Position numbers and translations under genes: made by a program. From the NCBI RefSeq assembly GCF_014697425.1, contig NZ_JACJRU010000031.1:25572-89571 (forward strand): DNA of 64,000 nucleotides, given 5' to 3'. This document shows positions 25,948 through 32,833 of this stretch, piece by piece (within the stretch, counting starts at the first letter, position 1; every line of letters starts with the position of its first letter). This DNA comes from Nostoc sp. FACHB-110 (GTDB lineage: Bacteria; Cyanobacteriota; Cyanobacteriia; Cyanobacteriales; Nostocaceae). The notes beneath the pieces were generated by a model. That model was not told the DNA's origin. It saw only the letters and a list, made by a program, of their open reading frames with translations, and did not search any database.

Positions 25948-28151
25948 GATTGTTGATCTGCTTGATCTGGAATTGTGAAATAGAAGTTCGAGCCTTCACC
26001 CGGTTCTGACTCAACCCAGATACGTCCGCCGTGACGTTCTATAATTTTCTTACAAATTGCCAAACCAATACCAGTACCCGGATACTTACTTCTACCATGT
26101 AAACGCTGAAAGATGACAAAAATACGTTCAGCGTATTGTGATTCTAAGCCAATGCCATTATCACTAACGGAGAATAGCCAGTATTGGGGAGTGGAAAGAG
26201 GAAAGGTGGCTGGGGGCTGGGGGCTGGGGGCTGAGGATAAATTTTCTCTCCCCTGCTCCCCTGCTTGTGTTGCGACTGCGCTAATATGAATGCGTGGTGG
26301 TAGTTCTCGGCGAAATTTGATGGCGTTACCGATGAGGTTTTGCAAGACTTGTGTTAGTTGTATAGGGTCGCCTGTGATGACAGGTAAAGGGTTATAGGTA
26401 ATTTCTGCACCACTATCTTCGATCGCTAATTTGAGGTTAGCGATCGCCTGGGCTAAAATCTCTGTACAATCAACTTGTACAAAAGGTTGTCCGCGCGTAC
26501 TCACTCGGGAATAGTTCAACAAGTCGTTGATCAGGTTTTGCATCCGCCGCGCCCCATCTACGGCATAGTTAATAAACTGATCAGCAGTTTCATCAAGTTG
26601 GTTGCTGTATTTCCTTTCTAGTAGTTGCAAATAACTTGTCACCATCCGCAATGGTTCTTGCAAATCGTGAGAAGCAACATAAGCAAACTGTTCTAATTCG
26701 GAATTAGAACGTGCTAATTCTTGAACGTTGCGGGTTTGTTGTTCTAATAGTTGTGCTTGGGATAAAGCTATGCCAATTTGATTAGCTAACTGAAGCAATA
26801 ATTGGGTTTCAAATTGATTCCAGTGGCGTTGATGGGCGCACTGATGGGCAATTAATAAGCCCCAAATGCCATCTCGAATCAGAATTGGAACTACGAGGTT
26901 AGCCTTGACACCAAACTGTCGCAGAAATTCTTTATGGCAGTCTTGAATGTCGGCTTTTTCAATATCTAAAATGGCACTGATGCGTCCTTGACGATATTTC
27001 TCTATGTAATTTTGTTGAAAACAAGGGTCGAGGATGTCTTGTCCTAAAACTACAGGCCAACCAGGTAAAACCGCTTCTTGCACTACTGTACCTGAACCAT
27101 CAGGCCAAAGCCGAAAAATTAATACTCGGTCAGCTTGCAGCAGTTGTTGTACTTCTTTAACTGTAGTTTCGAGTATTTCTTCTAATTGGAGTGATTCTCT
27201 TATTTTGAGCGTAATTTCGGCAAATAATTGCGATCGCAAATTTTGGCGTTTTAATTCTTCCTCTACTTGCTTGCGTTCGGTGACATCTGATGTTACACCA
27301 ATCATCCGAATTGGCTGATTATCGGCATCATAAATGACTTTACCGCGTGCTAATATCCAGTGAATGCTGTTATTTGGCCAAATGCAGCGATATTCAGCTT
27401 CATAATCGCTGTGATCCTCTATGGCTTGTCTGACCGACTCTTGCATATAAGAGCGATCGTCAGGATGAATGCATTCTAACAATGTACTGTAGGTAAAATC
27501 GGCTTCTGGCTCCCGACCAAAGTTAAGATTACATTGGTTGGATGTTGATAACTCCATAGTTTTGATTTCAAGTTGCCAAGAACCAAGTTTTGCAGATTGT
27601 AATGCAAGCTTCAGCCTTTGCTCACTTTCACGCAAAAACTCCTCAGTTTGCTGTCTTTGGGCTAAATTTCGCCTGAGTTCTAATTGGCTAATGACCTGTT
27701 CCCCTAAAGCCTGCAAAGCTTCTAGTTGTTGTTGATTGAGTTCTCTAGGTGATGGGTCAATGGCACAGAGTGTACCTAATATTTGTCCATCTGGCGAAAT
27801 TAGCGGTACACCAGCATAAAAACGCACGTAAGGATAGCCTGTGACAACGGGATTTGCCGCGTATTCTGCATTTTCTAGAGTATCTTGGATGACTACTATC
27901 TCCTTGCGTTCTAAGCAAAGATAAGATAACCCAACATTACGGGGCATTTCTGGCACATCTATACCTAGTTTGGCTTTAAACCACTGACGATTTTCATCAA
28001 TGAAATTCACCAAGGCGATGGAAGTACCACAAATAAAGGCTGCTAATCGAGCCAGATTGTCATAAGCGGGTTCTGGTTGAGTGTCTAAAATTTGATATCG
28101 GCGTAAAGCTTCTAACCTCGCCTGCTCAGAATTATACGATTCAGGTTGCAT
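25944..28151 (-). CDS. GAF-PAS-cyanobacteriochrome GAF sensor histidine kinase
   Basis: 735 residues, soluble. An N-terminal GAF (about 25-160) is followed by a PAS domain (175-295). A second GAF (about 320-470) carries both cyanobacteriochrome cysteines: DPCF at 375-378 (a DXCF motif) and DCH at 404-406, where the canonical bilin-linking Cys-His would sit, before GVKANLVVPI and WGLLIAHQ. HisKA has His495 in ASHDLQEPLR. The ATPase domain has Asn609 and DNGIGL at 664-669 but is interrupted by a Gly/Ser/Pro-rich insert (about 629-656) encoded by a heptamer repeat. It heads an operon with an Rcp1-like regulator. Bilin binding is inferred from motifs. Confidence 0.9.
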   Translation of the reverse strand: MQPESYNSEQARLEALRRYQILDTQPEPAYDNLARLAAFICGTSIALVNFIDENRQWFKAKLGIDVPEMPRNVGLSYLCLERKEIVVIQDTLENAEYAANPVVTGYPYVRFYAGVPLISPDGQILGTLCAIDPSPRELNQQQLEALQALGEQVISQLELRRNLAQRQQTEEFLRESEQRLKLALQSAKLGSWQLEIKTMELSTSNQCNLNFGREPEADFTYSTLLECIHPDDRSYMQESVRQAIEDHSDYEAEYRCIWPNNSIHWILARGKVIYDADNQPIRMIGVTSDVTERKQVEEELKRQNLRSQLFAEITLKIRESLQLEEILETTVKEVQQLLQADRVLIFRLWPDGSGTVVQEAVLPGWPVVLGQDILDPCFQQNYIEKYRQGRISAILDIEKADIQDCHKEFLRQFGVKANLVVPILIRDGIWGLLIAHQCAHQRHWNQFETQLLLQLANQIGIALSQAQLLEQQTRNVQELARSNSELEQFAYVASHDLQEPLRMVTSYLQLLERKYSNQLDETADQFINYAVDGARRMQNLINDLLNYSRVSTRGQPFVQVDCTEILAQAIANLKLAIEDSGAEITYNPLPVITGDPIQLTQVLQNLIGNAIKFRRELPPRIHISAVATQAGEQGRENLSSAPSPQPPATFPLSTPQYWLFSVSDNGIGLESQYAERIFVIFQRLHGRSKYPGTGIGLAICKKIIERHGGRIWVESEPGEGSNFYFTIPDQADQQS
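26210..26230 (-). repeat. Short heptamer tandem repeat inside a kinase gene
   Basis: Three copies of ctggggg, of the type usually found between cyanobacterial genes, lie in frame within the kinase ATPase domain. They contribute the SAPSPQPPA-like residues between the N box and the G1 box. Confidence 0.85.
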
Positions 28152-28396
28152 TGATTTTTTGGGAAAAACTGAGAAAAATGATTTGATTCAAATTTTGATT
28201 GATTGAATATTGGCTAACTTTACTCAAAAAAATAACCGGGTTTATATTGATATAGGAATAATTTAAATTCAGTTTAATTTTTGAAGACAAGAGCGATCGC
28301 ATTATCTTGCAACTTTTCTCATACTTCATTCTAGTATAGGGAAAAAAGACCAGAGAGTAGGGAAAAAACACCCAATTCCCCACTCACTAATTTCTC

Positions 28397-29041
28397 TTAA
28401 ACTGTTGCTAAAACTGTCGCGTGCAACTTCGCAATTAACTCATTCAAATTACCTGTATTAATCCGATAACTTAAAGGATGAGCAATCAACCTGGCTGTGC
28501 TGTGATATAAAGTCTCAATTTCTACTAAGCCATTTTCGCGTAAAGTCCGGCCAGTAGAAACCAAATCTACAATTGCTTCTGACATTCCCGTAATTGGCCC
28601 TAGTTCTACAGATCCATAAAGGGGTACAATTTCCACAGGTAAATCTAGACTGTGAAAATATTCACGGGCGCAATTAACATATTTAGAAGCCACCCGACTG
28701 TGTGGGGGTAAATCTAAAGGTGATTTATAAGGACTCGATTCTTTCACCGCAACCGACATCCGACAACCACCAAACTGCAAGTCAACTAATTGTGCCACTT
28801 GTGGCTGTTTTTCTCTTAGCACATCATAACCAATAATTCCCAACTGCGCCTGACCATACTCTACATAAACAGGCACATCTTGTCCCCTTACCAACAATCC
28901 TTTTGCTTGACTGCTAGCATCAAGAATCTGAAGTTGGCGATTTCCAGAATCTAAAAAAGCACTAAAATCCAACCCTACAGATTGCAGCAGACGGATGCTA
29001 TTTTTGAGGAGTTCCCCTTTTGGTAGTGCAACAGTCAACAT
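28397..29041 (-). CDS. hisG: ATP phosphoribosyltransferase, short form
   Basis: 214 residues. MLTVALPKGELLKNSIRLLQ, QLGIIGYDVL, LQFGGCRMSVAV and the PRPP-binding segment ITGMSEAIVDLVSTGRTL are the HisG signature. It lacks the C-terminal regulatory domain, so it is the short form that normally works with HisZ, which is not in the window. It catalyses the first step of histidine synthesis, ATP plus PRPP. It is divergent from an OmpR-type regulator; their start codons are only about 76 bp apart, so the two promoters overlap. Confidence 0.96.
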   Translation of the reverse strand: MLTVALPKGELLKNSIRLLQSVGLDFSAFLDSGNRQLQILDASSQAKGLLVRGQDVPVYVEYGQAQLGIIGYDVLREKQPQVAQLVDLQFGGCRMSVAVKESSPYKSPLDLPPHSRVASKYVNCAREYFHSLDLPVEIVPLYGSVELGPITGMSEAIVDLVSTGRTLRENGLVEIETLYHSTARLIAHPLSYRINTGNLNELIAKLHATVLATV

Positions 29042-29117
29042 TCTCTTTCTTGATATCCTTAGCGTGTTAGCAGTTCATTTATTATTGAGAATAGCTCGAT
29101 TGCTTACCTCAAGCAGC

Positions 29118-29816
29118 ATGAGAATTTTATTAGTTGATGATGAAGTTGAATTAACAGATCCCCTGAGTCGCGTGTTAACTCGTGAAGGTTACACCGTTGA
29201 CGCGGTTTATGATGGGACAAATGGTAGTGAATTAGCCGCAACTAGCAGTTATGACTTATTAATTTTAGATTGGATGCTACCAGGAAAAACTGGTCTAGAG
29301 ATTTGTCAACAACTGCGTCAACAAGGTAAATCTACGCCAGTGCTATTTCTTACCGCCAAAGATACTTTAGACGATCGCGTTGAAGGTTTAGACGCAGGTG
29401 CAGATGATTATTTAGTGAAACCCTTTGAATTGCGCGAGTTATTAGCGAGAGTTCGCGCTTTATTGCGTCGGGGTGGTTCTCAAGCCCAGGAAACCACGAA
29501 TGGAAGGCTAGTAGTTGCTGATTTAGAGCTTGACTGCGACAATCAAGTAGCCTACCGTCAAGGACGCATCATTGAACTATCGCAAAAAGAAAGCCAACTG
29601 CTGCAATACTTTATGGAGCATACTGGACAGTTATTAACTCACGCTCAAATTATGGAACATCTGTGGCAAGATGAGGAACAGCCAAGTAGTAATGTAATTG
29701 CTGCATTAATTCGCTTATTGCGCCGCAAAATTGAAGTCGGAAAAGAAACTACATTGATTCACACAGTTTACGGTAAAGGTTATCGTTTTGGTACAGCTAT
29801 AGATTCAGGGCATTAA
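29118..29816 (+). CDS. OmpR/PhoB-family response regulator (RppA-like)
   Basis: 232 residues from the ATG at 29118; the frame extends upstream, but that part has no receiver homology and runs into hisG. The receiver is complete: MRILLVDDEVE, Asp51 in LILDWMLPGKTG, FLTAKD, and Lys in YLVKPFELRELL. A winged-helix DNA-binding domain follows, ending TLIHTVYGKGYRFG. The sequence resembles the cyanobacterial RppA regulators of photosynthesis genes, but no RppB-type kinase is next to it, so the symbol is not assigned. Confidence 0.9.
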   Translation: MRILLVDDEVELTDPLSRVLTREGYTVDAVYDGTNGSELAATSSYDLLILDWMLPGKTGLEICQQLRQQGKSTPVLFLTAKDTLDDRVEGLDAGADDYLVKPFELRELLARVRALLRRGGSQAQETTNGRLVVADLELDCDNQVAYRQGRIIELSQKESQLLQYFMEHTGQLLTHAQIMEHLWQDEEQPSSNVIAALIRLLRRKIEVGKETTLIHTVYGKGYRFGTAIDSGH

Positions 29817-29940
29817 ACAGGACATTTTTACAAGGTGTTTGATCAATGGTCGATGCACTAAGTTGTTTCATCATTAATGAAAGTCACACTCTTGTAATAG
29901 CCCAAATCTATCAGCTTCCTTACTCCATTCTCTTCTTCAC

Positions 29941-31065
29941 ATGGATATCTATCAAATTGCATTTCGTCCACTACTGTTCAATGTGCTGAAAACAGATGCA
30001 GAGTGGTTACATAAGCAGGCTATTCGCAGTCTAGATTGGTTATCGCAAAATCATCATGCTTCTGCTAGTTTAGTCAATCAAACTTTACAGCAGTCTTTGT
30101 GTCTGTGCGATCGCCGGCTGGAACAAAATTTGTTTGGGCTAAATTTTCCCAACCCCCTGGGTTTAGCAGCTGGTTTTGATAAAGATGGGGTAGGTGCAAA
30201 AATTTGGTCTAACTTTGGTTTTGGCTTCGCTGAGTTGGGAACTGTGACTTTTCATCCCCAACCCGGAAATCCCCAACCAAGGTTATTTCGCTTACCTGTA
30301 GACCAAGCTGTTCTGAATCGGATGGGTTTTAATAATCAAGGTGCAGCAATTATGGCTGCTAGGTTAGCAGCACACCAAGATTTCACTCATACAATACCCA
30401 TCGGCATAAATTTAGGTAAATCGAAAATCACCCCGTTAGAAGCAGCCGCCGCAGACTACCTCAACAGTTTCCGCTTACTCAAAGAATTAGGCGATTATTT
30501 TGTGGTGAATGTCTCTTCACCCAATACACCAGGATTGCGATCGCTCCAAGATGCCGCTATGCTCAGTTCTATCTTGGACGTACTACAAACAGAAAACAAT
30601 ACACATAAACCAATATTTGTCAAGATAGCACCTGATTTAGAATGGGAAGCGATCGCCGACATTATTGGCTTGGCTAAAACCTACCAATTAGCAGGAATCA
30701 TTGCCACAAACACCACAATCAGCCGTGATGGCTTGAAAACCCAGCTAATTCACCCAACTGGGAAACCCCCGCAAGATGAAGCTGGCGGAATTAGTGGTGC
30801 GCCATTGCGCGATCGCTCCACAGAAATCATCAAGTTTATTTGGCAGCAAACCCAAGGGCAAATTCCCATTATCGGGGTTGGTGGCATATTTTCCGCAGAA
30901 GACGCTTGGGAAAAAATCACTGCGGGAGCCAGCCTTATTCAAGTTTATACAGGCTGGATTTATGAAGGCCCCTTGATGGTGCGCCGAATTTTAACTGATT
31001 TGCTAACCAAGTTAGAGCAGCATAAATTAAACTCGATCACCGAAGCGATCGCTTTAGAAGTATGA
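29941..31065 (+). CDS. pyrD: Dihydroorotate dehydrogenase (quinone), class 2
   Basis: 374 residues. FGLNFPNPLGLAAGFDKDG, FAELGTVTFHPQPGNPQPRL, VVNVSSPNTPGL, GIIATNTTISRDGL and IIGVGGIFSAEDAWEKI are the FMN- and substrate-binding motifs of PyrD. The N-terminal extension (residues 1-50) is the membrane-binding, quinone-channel part of class 2 enzymes. It oxidises dihydroorotate to orotate at the membrane and passes electrons to quinone. The ATG at 29941 gives the family's normal length. Confidence 0.96.
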   Translation: MDIYQIAFRPLLFNVLKTDAEWLHKQAIRSLDWLSQNHHASASLVNQTLQQSLCLCDRRLEQNLFGLNFPNPLGLAAGFDKDGVGAKIWSNFGFGFAELGTVTFHPQPGNPQPRLFRLPVDQAVLNRMGFNNQGAAIMAARLAAHQDFTHTIPIGINLGKSKITPLEAAAADYLNSFRLLKELGDYFVVNVSSPNTPGLRSLQDAAMLSSILDVLQTENNTHKPIFVKIAPDLEWEAIADIIGLAKTYQLAGIIATNTTISRDGLKTQLIHPTGKPPQDEAGGISGAPLRDRSTEIIKFIWQQTQGQIPIIGVGGIFSAEDAWEKITAGASLIQVYTGWIYEGPLMVRRILTDLLTKLEQHKLNSITEAIALEV

Positions 31066-31298
31066 AAGCTAAAGTATGAAGTCTGAAAATTATAGATGCG
31101 TAGTAGCTTGCAGCAAACTAGGCCAAAAAATGAAATTTATATTTTAGGACTTACGCACAAAGATTGTCTGTGAAGACTGGGTTAATCGGTGTCGGGTCTG
31201 GGGTGTGAGGGTTTTGGATATATACACCCCTACACCCCTACACCCTTGCCCCCTTCTCTAAACCCTTGATTTTTAGTTTTCATGCTTAAGTCCTGTAT

Positions 31299-31340
31299 TT
31301 CATACTTCATACTTCATACTTCATACTTCATACTTCATAC
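31299..31340. repeat. Heptamer tandem repeat (TTCATAC)6
   Basis: Six perfect copies of ttcatac, a typical short tandem repeat of Nostocales intergenic DNA. It lies between pyrD and the convergent HTH membrane protein. A related atacttca motif reappears at 34449-34472. Confidence 0.92.
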
Positions 31341-31345
31341 TTCAT

Positions 31346-32086
31346 TCATGATTCTTCTATGGGAAAGAACTCTTTTGTTTTTTCCGAGAAACTCCAAGCA
31401 ATACCATCAGGATCACGGCTGCGAGTCCATTCAGGAAAATCTGGATCATTACGCCGCTTGTAGACAGTGCTGGAATAAACATTCAACCGTTTCGCTAATT
31501 CTGATTGAATCAGCGAACCGAAAACTAACTGTTTTGCTAAATTGGGTTGAACTTCTGTATGAGTTGCTGGCGCTGCTAATTCAACTTCGGGTTCTGCCAC
31601 TAGTGTTTGAGGTGCTGGCGGTGCTAAAAGCGATCGCGCAGCCGTTGTTACAGGTTGAGCAGACAAAGTTTTGACAGGCTCGCTACTGTCAAGAATATTA
31701 CCCAAAATACTGGCAGTAATAAAGTAATAAACTTCATTGCCTGAACCAGCATTGACTATACTTGCACCAAACTCGGAAGCTTTGCCATCCAGGTAGCGTT
31801 TTGCCGTTGGCCCAGGAAAACTACCGCGAATTGCCAAATCCATCGGAGTAATTTTGCCCTGGTTTTCCCGAACTAACTGATGGAAAACCGGGTTAACTCG
31901 CTGACACCACTGTTGCCATTGATATTGCTGCCAGATATTGAAACCAATAATCAAAACCAGTAGAGCCAGCAAAAATCTCCAGGTAGAAACCAGGAAAATT
32001 ATTAAAAACGATATTGGCAAAAGTAGAACGAGAAAACCCTTCCCGCCACTTTCCATTGTTTTTTCACTCATGCCGATTTTTGCCAA
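31346..32086 (-). CDS. Membrane-anchored protein with helix-turn-helix-like C-terminus
   Basis: 246 residues; an ATG five codons in is an alternative start. Two hydrophobic segments near the N-terminus (FLVLLLPISFLIIFLVS and FLLALLVLIIGFNIW) form a membrane hairpin. A soluble part (about 75-130) has KITPMDLAIRGSFPGPTAKRYLDGKA, which looks winged-helix-like. A Pro/Ala/Glu linker follows, and the C-terminus IQSELAKRLNVYSSTVYKRRNDPDFPEW is helix-turn-helix-like and Trp-containing. No named family was recognised. It is divergent from the Ro60 locus and its start is about 350 bp from the predicted Y RNA promoter. It might bind DNA at the membrane. Confidence 0.7.
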   Translation of the reverse strand: MAKIGMSEKTMESGGKGFLVLLLPISFLIIFLVSTWRFLLALLVLIIGFNIWQQYQWQQWCQRVNPVFHQLVRENQGKITPMDLAIRGSFPGPTAKRYLDGKASEFGASIVNAGSGNEVYYFITASILGNILDSSEPVKTLSAQPVTTAARSLLAPPAPQTLVAEPEVELAAPATHTEVQPNLAKQLVFGSLIQSELAKRLNVYSSTVYKRRNDPDFPEWTRSRDPDGIAWSFSEKTKEFFPIEES

Positions 32087-32437
32087 GCGAATTTTTTGGG
32101 AAATAATATATTATATTGGCAAAAATTGGGACTGGTTTTTGTATCTTTTGGCAAAATTACGGAAAAGAGCAGAAATGCGATCGCTCACTTGCATCACTTC
32201 AAACCCAAACTCCCCACATTTCCGGCAAAAACAGGCAAAAATATTTTCCCTAGCAAACTCCACATTGAAAAACAAAATTTTTATATAAACATTAAGAAAT
32301 ATTTCTCTACTCCAATCCCTTAAAACCTCCGCGCCACTCCGCGTAAACCTCAGCGCGACGGCAGTCGCTACAACGAGGGGAACCCCCGCAACGCGCTGCC
32401 TCACCTTTGCGTTTAAAAATATATCCCTCTGTTCCCC
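32087..32437. other. Intergenic region with decayed repeat
   Basis: It contains ccgcgccactccgcgtaaacct and cctttgcgttt blocks resembling the dispersed repeats at 11.9 and 43.2 kb, within an AT-rich spacer. A minus-strand frame across it has no protein features. Confidence 0.45.
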
Positions 32438-32466
32438 TTGACATTCAAAATTACACGTATTACATT
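32438..32466 (+). promoter_or_regulatory. Predicted sigma-70-type promoter of the Ro60/Y RNA locus
   Basis: TTGACA at 32438-32443 is a perfect -35 box. Seventeen bases later TACATT (32461-32466) is an acceptable -10 box. Transcription would start near 32473, about 30 bases before the first tRNA-like RNA, giving a short leader like that of a tRNA precursor. Confidence 0.5.
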
Positions 32467-32504
32467 AATACTACAAGCTGATTTTCCCAAAGGAGTTAGC
32501 CTCA

Positions 32505-32636
32505 GTAGCGGATAGCTCAAATACCAGAGCGCCCACCTTGCCTGCAAAGGCCGACATATCGAGGGTTATCGCAAATAACTTAAAACATCCTTGAGACAAA
32601 ATTCTGGAGGTGCAGGTGAAAATCCTGCTCCGCTAC
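32505..32636 (+). ncRNA. tRNA-mimicking Y RNA candidate 1 (divergent copy)
   Basis: The 5' end GTAGCGGA (32505-32512) pairs perfectly with TCCGCTAC (32629-32636), an eight-pair acceptor-like stem. GCTC/GAGC (32515-32518, 32527-32530) forms a D-arm and GCAGG/CCTGC (32612-32616, 32624-32628) a T-arm. The D-loop lacks GG and the T-loop tgaaaat is non-standard, so this copy is degenerate. No anticodon arm is present. Instead there is the shared CTTGCCTGCAAAGGCCGA core and GAGGGTTATCG. The lower three pairs of the Ro-binding-like helix are mostly lost. It is the first element behind the predicted promoter. Confidence 0.7.
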
Positions 32637-32672
32637 ACCCCAACAAAGTGCTGAGTTAAAAATAATTCTTAT

Positions 32673-32797
32673 GTGGCGGGTAGCTCAGAGGTAGAGCGCC
32701 TAAACATCCTTATTCACCCCTTGCCTGCAAAGGCCGAAGAATGAGGGTTATCGCCTTCCACGCGGGATGTCGCAGGTTCAAATCCTGCCCTGCCACC
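32673..32797 (+). ncRNA. tRNA-mimicking Y RNA candidate 2 (best conserved)
   Basis: GTGGCGGG (32673-32680) pairs with CCTGCCAC (32789-32796). U8-A9, D-arm GCTC-AGAGGTA-GAGC and T-arm GCAGG-TTCAAAT-CCTGC match tRNA consensus exactly. The anticodon arm is replaced by ACATCC/GGATGT, then CCTTATTC (32708-32715) pairing with GAATGAGG (32739-32746), then a hairpin of two 3-bp helices: CTT/AAG and GCC/GGC, separated by an unpaired CG. This is the bulged helix expected of Ro-bound Y RNAs and contains GCCGAAG. No CCA is encoded. Its end is 37 bp before the rsr start. Confidence 0.85.
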
Positions 32798-32807
32798 TTT
32801 CATTTTT

Positions 32808-32826
32808 GCCCGCAAGGGCTGGGAGA
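32808..32826 (+). promoter_or_regulatory. GNRA-tetraloop hairpin beside the rsr ribosome site
   Basis: GCCC-GCAA-GGGC (32808-32819) is a four-pair stem capped by a GNRA loop, directly abutting the Shine-Dalgarno GGGAGA (32821-32826). The start codon is eight bases on. It may influence rsr translation or offer a tetraloop-receptor contact. Confidence 0.55.
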
Positions 32827-32833
32827 TGAAACC

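Noticed and set aside
28141..28383. 80-residue ORF upstream of the photoreceptor kinase
   Set aside because: It has low complexity (Asn/Ile/Ser), no ribosome site and an overlap with the kinase start; it is probably leader DNA.
31282..31674. 130-residue plus-strand ORF
   Set aside because: It overlaps the membrane/HTH gene on the other strand and starts inside the ttcatac repeat, with no domain features.
32111..32404. 97-residue minus-strand ORF
   Set aside because: It covers decayed dispersed-repeat sequence and has no protein-like features.
32741..32833. N-terminal extension of Ro60 from the upstream in-frame start
   Set aside because: It would translate the tRNA-like RNA, has no TROVE similarity and lacks a ribosome site. 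The ATG at 32834 gives the usual length.
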